From NCBI RefSeq assembly GCF_000006945.2, contig NC_003197.2:1-64000 (forward strand): DNA of 64,000 nt, given 5' to 3'. Each line of letters opens with the position of its first letter. Position 1 is the first letter of the stretch. Shown here one piece after another: positions 34,817 through 44,311 of this stretch. The translations under genes and the position numbers were made by a program. The notes under the pieces are model-generated. The model saw only the letters and a program-made list of their open reading frames with translations, ran no database searches and was not told where the DNA came from. This DNA is from Salmonella enterica subsp. enterica serovar Typhimurium str. LT2 (GTDB lineage Bacteria; Pseudomonadota; Gammaproteobacteria; Enterobacterales; Enterobacteriaceae).

Positions 34817-35338
34817 GATGTTATTTAATGGGTTTAATTAGGGTGGCGATAATAATATGCATATTAAATTTATGGATCAACTGGTGTGATTGTAATAGCG
34901 TCTTTTTTCCAGAGAAAATCGTATCGTGTCACAAAAATGATGGTTTTTTAGAAAAACTAAAATTTTATTTTTAGTCGCTCTAAAAATAAAATGATAGTAG
35001 TGTTAATTTTTATCAGTATATTGATATGCTTTGATTGATTTATTGTTGACATAAAATAATTTGAATTATGGCGCAAGGCCTATGCCAACCATAAAAAAGG
35101 TATAGGCTATTGGTCACAATGCATTAATGCTACATAATTGTTATGCTTTTATAGTAGCGCCAGGGAAATAAAATCTTCGGACGATAAAGAATAGTTTTAG
35201 TCTGGGTGTTATTTTATGGATGTTTTATTTTAAATTATTAAACCGATTTCTCTTGTTGACGTAGGGTTATTTGCTAAGCAACGGGCTGGCATGTTGTAGC
35301 CGCTCGTTGCCTATATCCCAATTAATCAGGAGAAACGT
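34817..35338. promoter_or_regulatory. Long AT-rich spacer upstream of the first arylsulfotransferase
   Basis: This 522-base spacer carries a perfect 13-bp inverted repeat (34962-34974 with 34980-34992, 5-base spacer), an imperfect repeat at 35078-35106 (GCCTATGCC with GGTATAGGC) and a 5' leader hairpin with GCAACG (35278-35283) and CGTTGC (35305-35310) just before the ribosome site. No coding sequence is evident. Confidence 0.55.
34962..34992. repeat. 13-bp perfect inverted repeat
   Basis: Arms ATTTTATTTTTAG and CTAAAAATAAAAT are separated by TCGCT. It is a candidate regulator-binding site or an AT-rich hairpin. Confidence 0.55.
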
Positions 35339-37057
35339 ATGAATAAGAAAAGTTCGTCAATGGTTAACATGCCCGCACCGCGTGAGCCGATTAACCAGAA
35401 AATCGATACCAATAACGCACTGGTTTTAAACCATAACGCCATATATGAACAACGATTAGCGGAGATCACGCAATCTAATACCTGTGACAAGGCCATTGTC
35501 ACCGTAAATCCCTACGGGACCGCCCCGTTGAGTCTCTATCTGGGGGTTTGGATGGATGAAGCTGCCGCGCTTGAGATCAATGTTGTTGATAGCGAAGCGA
35601 CGACAGAGGAAGTGCGTTATCAATATGATGTACATCCGGGCGCTAACCTTATTCCTGTGTGTGGGATGGTATCCGCGGTGAATAATCAGATTACCCTACG
35701 CCTTGCCTCGCAAATTGTCGGGCAATATACAGTAATGACAGACGCATTACCGCCCACGGATTCGGCTAACGTGAGCCTCGGCTTCCCTATTATTAGCGTC
35801 TCCTGTCCTGCGCAGCAGGCCTCGCTGATGGAGGAAGGACTTTATTTCTCCACTTATTTTGATCGGTATAATCTGGCTTTTGATCATAACGGGATTGTCC
35901 GGTGGTATGTAAGTCAGGAAATCCCTTCTTATAATTTTGTCAGAATGGATAACGGCCATTTCCTAGCGACGTCACAGGGAATAAACCATTGTCTGAATAT
36001 GTATGAATTTGACATTATGGGACGGGTTTATACGGTTTATCTTCTCGACAATGAGTTCCATCACTCCATTCTTCCCATTGAGAACAATCTGGCGATTGCG
36101 CCTTCAGAATATAGCAATGGACGGCCAGACGGTTACTCAACCGGGAAAGATGGCGTTTCTATTATTAACTTATCTACCGGACTTGAAGTCGCCTATTACG
36201 ATATGCTGTATGTGATGGATTATTCCAGATCGCCGCGTCCTTCCGGAAGCGCGCCAGGTCAGGACGTATCAATGGATGACTGGCTGCATATCAACCAAAG
36301 CTATATTAATGAACCCAACAATTTGCTGATCTGTTCCGGTCGACATCAGAGCGCGATTTTTGGCGTAAATGTGGATTCCGGCGAACTGCGCTTTATTATG
36401 GCGAACCATGAGGATTGGTCTGACGAATTCAAGCAATACTTATTAACCCCTGTCGATGATGATGGTGTCCCGCTGTACGATCTTACCTCGCCGGGAGGGA
36501 TTGATGCGGCAGATAAGAATTTCTGGACCTGGGGGCAGCATAACATTGTTGAAATTCCAAACGATGAGCCTGGTATCCTGGAGTTTATGGTCTTTGATAA
36601 TGGTAACTATCGTTCACGCGAAGATGCGAAAAGTCTGTTGCCGCTCGATAACTTCAGCCGGGTGGTGCAGTTTAAAATAAACCTAAATACGATGACCGTA
36701 ACGCGTCCGTATGAGTATGGTAAAACGGAAGTCGGGAACCGGGGCTATAGCAGTTTTGTGAGCGCTAAGCATTTATTGACTAATGGTCACCTGGTTATTC
36801 ACTTCGGCGCGACGACGGTTGATGAGTTTGAACATACCATTACCGCGCAACCAGGTTCCAGCGATCTTGTCGATCCGGATGAAGGGCAACAGGCGTTAGG
36901 TCGACTGGTATTACAAGAAATCAATAAAGAGACGAAAGAGGTCTTATTCGAAGCGATGGTGACGTCGGGCTATTTCAAGAACGAAGAGACGAATGGCACG
37001 AATTATCGTTATGATATTTCTGCATTTCGGGTATACAAAATGCCGCTGTTTGCATAA
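35339..37057 (+). CDS. Aryl-sulfate sulfotransferase (ASST), leaderless copy 1
   Basis: This 572-residue protein of the AssT family transfers sulfate from one phenolic sulfate ester to another phenol without PAPS. The conserved active-site pattern is intact: FHHSI (equivalent of H252 of the E. coli enzyme), DWLHINQSY and SGRHQS (H356 and R374), and the catalytic histidine H401 in WGQHN (equivalent of H436). An N-terminal Ig-like domain (about 45-150) precedes the propeller. E. coli AssT is exported with a signal peptide, but this protein begins MNKKSSSMVNMPAPRE and has none. TCAGGAG precedes the start. It is paralogous to 44312-46027 along its full length. Confidence 0.9.
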   Translation: MNKKSSSMVNMPAPREPINQKIDTNNALVLNHNAIYEQRLAEITQSNTCDKAIVTVNPYGTAPLSLYLGVWMDEAAALEINVVDSEATTEEVRYQYDVHPGANLIPVCGMVSAVNNQITLRLASQIVGQYTVMTDALPPTDSANVSLGFPIISVSCPAQQASLMEEGLYFSTYFDRYNLAFDHNGIVRWYVSQEIPSYNFVRMDNGHFLATSQGINHCLNMYEFDIMGRVYTVYLLDNEFHHSILPIENNLAIAPSEYSNGRPDGYSTGKDGVSIINLSTGLEVAYYDMLYVMDYSRSPRPSGSAPGQDVSMDDWLHINQSYINEPNNLLICSGRHQSAIFGVNVDSGELRFIMANHEDWSDEFKQYLLTPVDDDGVPLYDLTSPGGIDAADKNFWTWGQHNIVEIPNDEPGILEFMVFDNGNYRSREDAKSLLPLDNFSRVVQFKINLNTMTVTRPYEYGKTEVGNRGYSSFVSAKHLLTNGHLVIHFGATTVDEFEHTITAQPGSSDLVDPDEGQQALGRLVLQEINKETKEVLFEAMVTSGYFKNEETNGTNYRYDISAFRVYKMPLFA

Positions 37058-37063
37058 CTAAGT

Positions 37064-37096
37064 ATGTTATGCGGCCGGTTATCGACCGCATAACAT
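37064..37096. terminator. Terminator hairpin between convergent genes
   Basis: ATGTTATGCGG (37064-37074) pairs perfectly with CCGCATAACAT (37086-37096) around an 11-base loop, in the 45-base gap between the sulfotransferase and the nucleotidase. Confidence 0.65.
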
Positions 37097-37102
37097 TATG
37101 GC

Positions 37103-38665
37103 TTATTTGCTAATATCATCCACGCGCATGGTGTGGTCAGGTTGAATATTGTTAACCTGCTTCATATAGTTAACCAACGCCGGTGCGGTTTGTATCCCTA
37201 TATATTTGATATTTTTACCTTTAGTGAAGGTAAATCCGCCACCACCTTTACCGATAAAGGAGTCCAGCGCGACGGTATAGAGTTTATTGTCTTCTACCGG
37301 TTTGCCTTTGATATCAAATTCAACAATACGCTGGCCCAGCGGTTTGGTGCTGTCATATTTAAACTGGACGGTTTTAGATACGTGCAGCATACCGTTTTTC
37401 AGATCGGCAGCGTGTGACATGATGGATTTCAGGTCCTTACCGCTGATTTCCATGCTCATGACATCGTTGGTGAACGGATACATACTCAGCACATCACCAT
37501 AGGTGATATTACCTTTAGGCAATTCGGTACGGATGCCGCCAGCATTATAGAAGGAAGCGTCGGCGCCAGGAACGGTAGCCATCAGGGCATCGGTGATTAA
37601 GTTGCCGGTTGGCGCGGATTCACCGTAAGAACGGGTCAGCACTTCCGGAGAGTGCGCGACCACCTCATCGGTAATTTTCTTAACCTTGTTATCCCATTCG
37701 TCAATTTTGGCCTGCGTGACCGGATCTGGCTTATAAGTATCCGCATACATGGTGATCAACTTACCATTGTAGCTGTCCACTTTTTTGGTTTCCGGGTTCC
37801 AGTCAAGCACCAGTTTACCTAATTCGATGGTGTACGCATCCGTGGAAACGACAAGGGTATCGCCCACTTTAATCGGTTCTGGCGTACCTTTATGCGCATG
37901 GCCGGTAATCAGGACGTTAAGTCCATAGCCTTCCAGCGATTTCGCCATATCAACGTCGGTTTTCAGTGCGCGTGCGACATCAGCCTCGCCTGCGCTGGAC
38001 TGCATACCCGGCACGCCTTCGTGGGCGAGCAGCACGGTCAGGTCAACTTTCCCTTTTAACTCTTCCAGCTGTTTTTTCACATAAGGAATCGGATCGCGGC
38101 AGTCAACGCCTTCACGCACGCCTGCGGCAATCGCTTCATAGAATGCGGAAACGCCGTGCATACCGATGACGCCGATCTTGAATCCATCTTTTTCCACGAT
38201 GGTATACGGTTCTTTAATTAATGGCGTATCTGTGCCGCTGTAAAAAACATTATCCAACAATACCGGGAATTGCAATTTGCTGAGTTGTTTAACCAGATTC
38301 TCATGGCCATGGTCAAATTCATGGTTACCGACAGAGACGGCGTCGTAAGGCATGGTATTTAAAATATCAATAATAGCCTCGCCTTTGGTCAGCGTACTGA
38401 TAAAAGGTCCGGTGAAATAGTCGCCAGCATCAAAGAAAAAGACATCTTTCTCTTTCGCTTTTGCATCTTTGACAATTTTCGAGATGGGCGCAAAGCCGCC
38501 TACCGGACGTGTCTTGGATACATAGGGGATAATTTCTGGGGTTACATGGGCATGTAAATCGTTTGTATAATAAATTGTGATGTCACGCGCATCGGCTGAA
38601 AAGGAAATGGCTGAAGACAAACCAATGCACAGCGACAGTAGGGATATCGAAAACTTTTTGTTCAT
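37103..38665 (-). CDS. Periplasmic 5'-nucleotidase (UshA-like metallophosphoesterase)
   Basis: This 520-residue exported enzyme probably dephosphorylates nucleotides or hydrolyses nucleotide sugars. It has a signal peptide (MNKKFSISLLSLCIGLSSA). The metallophosphoesterase motifs are in order: NDLHAH, DAGDYFTG, GNHEFDHG, and ITGHAHKGT. The C-terminal substrate-binding domain carries NAGGIR and SFIGKGGGGFTF. The ATG at 38665 is favoured over the one at 38674 because a GGATGG ribosome site lies before it. It follows the Tsx-like channel gene on the same strand with a 107-base gap containing a hairpin. Confidence 0.9.
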   Translation of the reverse strand: MNKKFSISLLSLCIGLSSAISFSADARDITIYYTNDLHAHVTPEIIPYVSKTRPVGGFAPISKIVKDAKAKEKDVFFFDAGDYFTGPFISTLTKGEAIIDILNTMPYDAVSVGNHEFDHGHENLVKQLSKLQFPVLLDNVFYSGTDTPLIKEPYTIVEKDGFKIGVIGMHGVSAFYEAIAAGVREGVDCRDPIPYVKKQLEELKGKVDLTVLLAHEGVPGMQSSAGEADVARALKTDVDMAKSLEGYGLNVLITGHAHKGTPEPIKVGDTLVVSTDAYTIELGKLVLDWNPETKKVDSYNGKLITMYADTYKPDPVTQAKIDEWDNKVKKITDEVVAHSPEVLTRSYGESAPTGNLITDALMATVPGADASFYNAGGIRTELPKGNITYGDVLSMYPFTNDVMSMEISGKDLKSIMSHAADLKNGMLHVSKTVQFKYDSTKPLGQRIVEFDIKGKPVEDNKLYTVALDSFIGKGGGGFTFTKGKNIKYIGIQTAPALVNYMKQVNNIQPDHTMRVDDISK

Positions 38666-38706
38666 ATAAACCATCCATTTACGCTACATTAAAGAAAAAC
38701 AATGCC

Positions 38707-38731
38707 TGTAGTCGTGTCATTCACGACTACA
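38707..38731 (-). terminator. Hairpin between the channel and nucleotidase genes
   Basis: TGTAGTCGTG (38707-38716) pairs perfectly with CACGACTACA (38722-38731) around a 5-base loop. It may attenuate transcription into the nucleotidase. Confidence 0.5.
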
Positions 38732-38772
38732 AACCGGGGAAATTAAGTAATATTCATCAAGTTTATTAATTA

Positions 38773-39534
38773 TTAAAACTCGAAGCCGATCAGGTAATTC
38801 ATACGGTCGCCGTAGCCGTCATACCCCAATTTATTATTGAAGTAACGGTAAGAGACGGAGGCGGTCCATCGCGGCATAAATTTCCATGTAAACGTTACCG
38901 CGCCGTTCAGGCCGGTCGTCCCACCCTGTTGTTCGGCGTAGGCATCATTACGATCCATTTCAACTTCGTTCCAGTTTGAAATGACGAACTTTTCATTAAA
39001 CATATCGAAGTTATAAGCCGCGACCCAACCGAGAACATAACCGTTAAAGCCTGTCGCCTGTCCATACTTTTTAGAGGTATAATCGTTCGATAAGTTATGA
39101 ACAGCGAAATAGGGCTTAATAAAGCCTGATGGGCTGGTTAAACCCAGATAACCTACCCCGTACATCATGTTTAATTCATCACCGAATTTATTCTCCATCG
39201 ACATATAGAGTTTCATCATTGCGGTAAAGTTAGAGCCTTCTACTACCCTATAATGTCCCAGAAATTGGGTTACATGGTTACGGCCTTCTACCGGATGGTT
39301 GAGCACGTTCATTTCATAAAATGATGCAAATTCGCCCCTGTCAAACACGGCGCCGAAATCGGCTACCGCTTTCCACACTTCGCCGCGATCGACATTGACA
39401 AAGCCTTTATTCCAGTCGCCATATCCGAAGCTAAGTTTACCGTATACGCGTTTCAATTCCGCTGCCTGGCCATTAAAGCAAGAGAAAAGAACACATGCGG
39501 CGAGTAGACTATTAATATATTTCTTATTTTTCAT
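38773..39534 (-). CDS. Tsx-like outer-membrane nucleoside channel
   Basis: This 253-residue exported beta-barrel protein has a signal peptide (MKNKKYINSLLAACVLFS, cleavage after GQA) and repeated amphipathic strands. Its C-terminus ends in Phe (YLIGFEF), as in outer-membrane proteins. The pattern YGDWNKGFVNVDRGEVWK and DFGAVFDRG is typical of the Tsx/OmpK family of nucleoside-specific channels. CATGGAG precedes the chosen start. Directly upstream of a 5'-nucleotidase, it would admit nucleosides or nucleotides for the periplasmic enzyme. Confidence 0.85.
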   Translation of the reverse strand: MKNKKYINSLLAACVLFSCFNGQAAELKRVYGKLSFGYGDWNKGFVNVDRGEVWKAVADFGAVFDRGEFASFYEMNVLNHPVEGRNHVTQFLGHYRVVEGSNFTAMMKLYMSMENKFGDELNMMYGVGYLGLTSPSGFIKPYFAVHNLSNDYTSKKYGQATGFNGYVLGWVAAYNFDMFNEKFVISNWNEVEMDRNDAYAEQQGGTTGLNGAVTFTWKFMPRWTASVSYRYFNNKLGYDGYGDRMNYLIGFEF

Positions 39535-40130
39535 GCTCAACTCCATGAGGTAAAAACACAGTGAAATGTTGTGTAAAGAAGCGAATTCTAAGGAGTGTCT
39601 TTTTATACGTAGGTGATAGATGTCTCAAAAATATCAGCGACATATAATCGTCAAATATTCGTGTCAGATAATGTTGTTTATTACGTGATAACTATTTGAT
39701 TTATAGTTTATGTCTCTGTTGTAAAAGTCACACCGGATAGCATGAAATTAATGAAACTTCGAATGGGAATAATCTCTCGCAAAGACAACTTACTGCCATT
39801 AAATGAGGGTGTTACCGTTCAAACAGCAACATATATTGACATCACAATAGCGGTTCTGACATATGGGCCATATTTGAGATCTGCATCACTCGTTCGCGAT
39901 TTCTTTTTTTATAGACTGCTTCAGGCGTGTTTTCTTTAGCACGAAATATATTTATGGTATTAATATTATAATGAGTGTGAATAATTTTCTACGATAAAAC
40001 GATGTTAATGGAAGAAATATAAGACAAATCGAATATATATATAGTGCAATTAATTTAGGCTGTATTCCGCAGCCGGGTCTATCGGCAAATATATCGTAAT
40101 CAGACCGTGCGATAACTCAAAGGAGTTGAA
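39535..40130. other. Divergent AT-rich spacer, channel gene / sulfatase
   Basis: This 596-base region must contain the promoters of both divergent units. A 65-codon frame at 39742-39939 has no ribosome site of note and a composition like its surroundings, so it is not called. No strong palindrome was found. Confidence 0.5.
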
Positions 40131-41624
40131 ATGAAAAGAACAGTCGTTGCCAGTATGATAGGGTTGGCGCTATGCGCTGGATGCGTATTATCAACCGCGC
40201 AAGCGGCAACCGCAAAGCGTCCTAACTTAGTCATTATTCTGGCGGATGATTTAGGGTATGGCGATCTCGCCACCTACGGGCACCGCATCGTTAAAACACC
40301 TAACATAGACAAATTGGCGCAGGAGGGGGTGAAGTTTACCGACTATTATGCGCCAGCGCCTCTGTGTTCTCCTTCCCGCGCGGGCCTGTTAACCGGTCGT
40401 ATGCCGTTCCGTACCGGAATCCGTTCCTGGATACCGGAAGGCAAAGATGTTGCGCTGGGGCGTAATGAACTGACTATCGCCAATCTGCTAAAACAGCAGG
40501 GCTACGATACGGCGATGATGGGGAAATTACACCTGAATGCGGGCGGCGATCGCACCGATCAGCCGCAGGCGAAAGACATGGGCTTTGACTATACGTTGGT
40601 TAATCCGGCGGGATTTGTCACCGATGCTACGCTGGATAACGCCAAGGAGCGCCCGCGCTATGGCGTGGTGCATCCTACGGGGTGGATTCGTAATGGCCAA
40701 CATATTGGCCGCGCAGATAAGATGAGCGGCGAGTTTGTGAGCTCTGAAGTGGTGAACTGGCTGGATAATAAGAAAGACGATAATCCGTTCTTCTTATATG
40801 TCGCCTTTACCGAAGTCCATAGCCCGCTGGCGTCGCCGAAAAAATACCTTGATATGTATTCGCAGTACATGACCGACTACCAGAAGCAGCATCCGGATCT
40901 GTTCTACGGCGACTGGGCAGACAAACCGTGGCGCGGCACCGGCGAATATTACGCCAATATCAGCTACATGGATGAGCAGGTCGGTAAAGTGCTGGATAAA
41001 ATTAAGGCGATGGGCGAGGAAGATAACACCATCGTCATCTTTACCAGCGACAACGGCCCTGTCACGCGCGAAGCGCGTAAGGTATACGAGCTGAACCTGG
41101 CCGGGGAAACCGACGGTCTGCGCGGGCGTAAAGACAACCTGTGGGAAGGTGGCATTCGCGTACCGGCAATCATCAAATACGGCAAGCACATTCCACAGGG
41201 GATGGTAACGGACACGCCGGTATATGGTCTTGACTGGTTGCCGACGCTGGCCAACATGATGGACTTTAAACTTCCGACCGATCGTACCTACGACGGTCAG
41301 TCTTTAGTTCCGCTCCTGAAGGACAAGACTTTAAAACGCCAGAAACCGCTGATCTTCGGTATCGATATGCCGTTCCAGGACGATCCGACGGATGAGTGGG
41401 CGATCCGCGACGGCGACTGGAAGATGATCATCGATCGCCAGAATAAACCTAAATATCTCTATAACCTGAAAACCGATCGTTTCGAGACGCTCAATCAAAT
41501 TGGTAAACAGCCGCAGATTGAGAAACAGCTTTACGGTAAGTTCCTGAAGTATAAAAAGGATATTGATAACGATTCGCTGATGAAAGCCCGTGGCGATAAG
41601 CCGACGCCTGTCACCTGGGGCTAA
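40131..41624 (+). CDS. Periplasmic Cys-type sulfatase
   Basis: This 497-residue exported enzyme should hydrolyse sulfate esters. It has a signal peptide (ending STAQA, residue 25). The metal-binding start of the sulfatase fold is LADDLGYGD. The formylglycine signature CSPSRAGLLTGR places the modified cysteine at C79. Later motifs include the TSDNGP metal ligands. Cys-type sulfatases need oxidation of this cysteine to formylglycine before folding; the radical-SAM maturase gene follows. AAAGGAG precedes the ATG. The natural substrate (aryl or carbohydrate sulfate) cannot be told from sequence. Confidence 0.93.
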   Translation: MKRTVVASMIGLALCAGCVLSTAQAATAKRPNLVIILADDLGYGDLATYGHRIVKTPNIDKLAQEGVKFTDYYAPAPLCSPSRAGLLTGRMPFRTGIRSWIPEGKDVALGRNELTIANLLKQQGYDTAMMGKLHLNAGGDRTDQPQAKDMGFDYTLVNPAGFVTDATLDNAKERPRYGVVHPTGWIRNGQHIGRADKMSGEFVSSEVVNWLDNKKDDNPFFLYVAFTEVHSPLASPKKYLDMYSQYMTDYQKQHPDLFYGDWADKPWRGTGEYYANISYMDEQVGKVLDKIKAMGEEDNTIVIFTSDNGPVTREARKVYELNLAGETDGLRGRKDNLWEGGIRVPAIIKYGKHIPQGMVTDTPVYGLDWLPTLANMMDFKLPTDRTYDGQSLVPLLKDKTLKRQKPLIFGIDMPFQDDPTDEWAIRDGDWKMIIDRQNKPKYLYNLKTDRFETLNQIGKQPQIEKQLYGKFLKYKKDIDNDSLMKARGDKPTPVTWG

Positions 41625-41670
41625 TGGAATAATTATAAAAAATTAAGTATGCCACTTAGGGCGATGCCCA

Positions 41671-41707
41671 CCTGATCCGGTCACTCTGTGCCGGATCAGG
41701 TTCTTTT
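41671..41707 (+). terminator. Hairpin between sulfatase and maturase
   Basis: CCTGATCCGG (41671-41680) pairs perfectly with CCGGATCAGG (41691-41700), followed by TTCTTTT. It is terminator-like, so the maturase is probably made at a lower level than the sulfatase. Confidence 0.75.
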
Positions 41708-41722
41708 ATTTCAGGGAAGGTA

Positions 41723-42913
41723 ATGATGTTTGGGAAAAGTTGTCAGGTCATGGTTAAACCGACCGGATCGGTGTGTAACCTTGACTGTAAGTACTGTTTT
41801 TATCTGGAGAAAGAAAAGCTCTATCCGGATCGAAAAAACCATTACAAAATGTCGGAAGAGACCCTCGAACTCTTCATCAGGCAGCAGATTGCCGCACAGG
41901 ATATTGATGAGGTCATTTTTGCGTGGCAGGGCGGGGAACCCACATTAATGGGCATCCCGTTTTATCGTAAAGCCGTTGAGTTTCAGCAGCGCTATTGTGG
42001 CGGCAAAACCATCGTCAATACCTTCCAGACCAACGGCATCCTGATCAACGATGACTGGGCGACCTTCTTCCGGGAGCATGATTTTCTGGTTGGCGTCTCT
42101 ATTGATGGCGATGCCGCGTTACACGATGAATGGCGAGTGACGCGCTCCGGAAAGCCGACGCATGAAAAAGTAGAAAATGCGGTGCGTTGTCTGGCGCAGC
42201 ACGACGTAGAATTTAATACCCTCACGGTGGTTAACCGTACCAATATGCATCATCCTGTTCAGGTCTATCGCTACCTGAAAAGCATTGGTAGCCGCTATAT
42301 GCAATTTATCCCTTTAGTTGAACGCTGTGGGGAAAATGGGCTGGCGCAGCCGCAGGATAAACATATCGCGATGACGCCGTGGTCGGTCGATAGCCTGCAA
42401 TTTGGTCAGTTTCTGAATGCGGTATTTGATATCTGGATCCGTGAGGATATCGGCGATATCGGCATCCAGCTATTTGAACAGACGCTGGCGGCCTGGTGCG
42501 GCCTGCCGCCGCAGGTTTGCGTTTTTGCTCCCACCTGCGGCAGCGCGTTTGCGATGGAAATGAACGGCGATGTTTATAACTGCGATCACTTCGTATATCC
42601 GCAATTTAAACTGGGGAATATCCACCAGAAGACGCTGCGTCAAATGAATCAGGGCGAACAAAATCGCCAGTTCGGCAGCGATAAACAGCGTTCAATGGCG
42701 CAGGAGTGTCATCGCTGTCAATGGAAGTTCGCCTGCTATGGCGGCTGTCCGAAACATCGTTTTTTACCCTCTGCGTCAGGCGCAACCAATCATAACTATC
42801 TGTGTGCAGGTTATCAGGCTTTTTTCTCGCATACCGCGACGGCGATGAGTGCCATGCGAACCCTGTATGAAAAAGGCATCTCACCTGCAGAAATAAAGTC
42901 AATATTTGTTTGA
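41723..42913 (+). CDS. Anaerobic sulfatase-maturating enzyme (radical SAM)
   Basis: This 396-residue cytoplasmic enzyme oxidises the active-site cysteine of sulfatases to formylglycine. The radical-SAM cluster motif CNLDCKYC is at C18, C22 and C25. AWQGGEPTL is the SAM-binding GGE segment. The SPASM-type C-terminal cysteines occur in VFAPTCGSAF, YNCDHF, CHRCQW and ACYGGCPKH. The start may be 41723 or the adjacent ATG 41726. It sits between the sulfatase and the zinc-ribbon gene. It acts on the C79 sulfatase next door, by established anSME function; the pairing itself is inferred from adjacency. Confidence 0.93.
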   Translation: MMFGKSCQVMVKPTGSVCNLDCKYCFYLEKEKLYPDRKNHYKMSEETLELFIRQQIAAQDIDEVIFAWQGGEPTLMGIPFYRKAVEFQQRYCGGKTIVNTFQTNGILINDDWATFFREHDFLVGVSIDGDAALHDEWRVTRSGKPTHEKVENAVRCLAQHDVEFNTLTVVNRTNMHHPVQVYRYLKSIGSRYMQFIPLVERCGENGLAQPQDKHIAMTPWSVDSLQFGQFLNAVFDIWIREDIGDIGIQLFEQTLAAWCGLPPQVCVFAPTCGSAFAMEMNGDVYNCDHFVYPQFKLGNIHQKTLRQMNQGEQNRQFGSDKQRSMAQECHRCQWKFACYGGCPKHRFLPSASGATNHNYLCAGYQAFFSHTATAMSAMRTLYEKGISPAEIKSIFV

Positions 42914-42937
42914 AGGTAGTATTCGCAGGGAGTGAAT

Positions 42938-44185
42938 ATGTTTTCTCACATTAATGTCGATGCTTGCAAAACGCCAGGCTGCAAAAATCTGGGGATTCTG
43001 GGGAGCCCAGACTATCTACCGCAAGGGAAAAATGTTCTCTGTCGAGCGTGCGGTTTTTTGTTCCCCATTATCTCAGCCAGATCGCTTAATCTTTTTCGCC
43101 AGGCGGCGAATCAACCCTGGAAAGGTCTGGTGAAGTCCTGTCCGCATTGTGGCGGGACGTCGCTGAAAAAATATGGATTTTCCACTAAAGGTGAACGGCG
43201 TATGTATTGCCGCCAGTGTAATAAAACGTTCATCTCCTATACCGCTATCAGGAGCGACGCCAGACAAGAGAACCTTGCCACGTTGATTGGCGAAGGAGCG
43301 TCGCTAGTTGAAATACGCGCGGCGCTGGCGATAGACAGCACGGGTTTTAGCCGCGAATTACAAAAACTGTCCCGTCGCGCTAATCAAGCGGAACGCGATT
43401 TTGTGTTTCCCGCGTTTGATATCGCTATGAGCACGCGGGCGTTTCGTGTGAAATTTAACGGCGGCGACAGCAGCTTATACGTGCTGGTGACGGCGGAAGA
43501 GGAGAGCGGTAAGGTCGTCGCGATCTCAACGAATTACTCCGCCCAACCGGTGGAAGCGGATTATCAATATCATTCTGATTACGAAGAACGACTTCCGTCC
43601 GGCACGCTGGCGCATCTGGTGCAGCGAAAAGAGGCGCTGACCATGCGCCGCAATGTATTATTTGATGTGGATTACGGCCCCGCCGTTTTATATAAAAACG
43701 ATCCGGGGATGTTAGTAAAACCCGTATTACCTGCTTATCGACATTTTGAGTTGGTTCAGGCGTTGACGGATGAGCGTTCCCTGAATGTCCAACATTATCT
43801 CGATCACGAATGCTTCATTCTGGGCGGCTGTATGATGGCGAATTTTAGCTATCTTCGTCAGGGGCGCTGTCATATTTCGTTTGTGCGTGAAAGAGGCGTT
43901 ACGCCGCCCAAACGCGATCTCCCTCCGCGGTTGTTTTTGAGCGGCGGAATTCGCAACAACGTCTGGCGTACATTTTCCACACGGGATTATGCGATGGCGG
44001 TATGCAATCTCACAGGAAATAAAAAGGTGAGTTTGTTACGCCATGCGACGTTAAATAGCGCGACGGCGTTTATTCGCTATGTTCACAACCATCCCTTCCT
44101 GCCGCATCTTAACCGGATGTCTCCTGGCAATGTTGTTGCCGTACTGGATTACCTAAAATTTGAATATAACGCTTCACGTAACTGA
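42938..44185 (+). CDS. Double zinc-ribbon protein of transposase-like type
   Basis: This 415-residue cytoplasmic protein has two cysteine quartets: C10, C15, C35, C38 and C68, C71, C91, C94. The second (CPHCGG, KKYGFSTKGERRMYCRQC) looks like the InsA-type zinc ribbon of IS1-like transposases. A helix-turn-helix-like segment follows (about 105-140: LIGEGASLVEIRAAL). The rest (about 150-415) may be a DDE-like or unrelated domain; I cannot place catalytic residues with confidence. There are no terminal inverted repeats or duplications around it. It lies 24 bases after the maturase and before the second sulfotransferase, so a domesticated transposase-like regulator is plausible. Confidence 0.7.
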   Translation: MFSHINVDACKTPGCKNLGILGSPDYLPQGKNVLCRACGFLFPIISARSLNLFRQAANQPWKGLVKSCPHCGGTSLKKYGFSTKGERRMYCRQCNKTFISYTAIRSDARQENLATLIGEGASLVEIRAALAIDSTGFSRELQKLSRRANQAERDFVFPAFDIAMSTRAFRVKFNGGDSSLYVLVTAEEESGKVVAISTNYSAQPVEADYQYHSDYEERLPSGTLAHLVQRKEALTMRRNVLFDVDYGPAVLYKNDPGMLVKPVLPAYRHFELVQALTDERSLNVQHYLDHECFILGGCMMANFSYLRQGRCHISFVRERGVTPPKRDLPPRLFLSGGIRNNVWRTFSTRDYAMAVCNLTGNKKVSLLRHATLNSATAFIRYVHNHPFLPHLNRMSPGNVVAVLDYLKFEYNASRN

Positions 44186-44311
44186 ATTGCTAAAATAAAA
44201 AGTGTGATGAGGTGTTGTTGCGGTATTTTATTCGGACGGCTTAAAAATCCAGAGTATTAATTTTCGTGGTCCCCATGAGGGGCGATGAGATTAATACACT
44301 GGAGATTTATC

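Noticed and set aside
39742..39939. 65-codon frame in the channel/sulfatase spacer
   Set aside because: No Shine-Dalgarno, no recognisable features, and composition like the surrounding spacer.
42938..44185. Active insertion sequence
   Set aside because: The zinc-ribbon gene has no visible terminal inverted repeats or target duplication and sits in operon spacing with the maturase.
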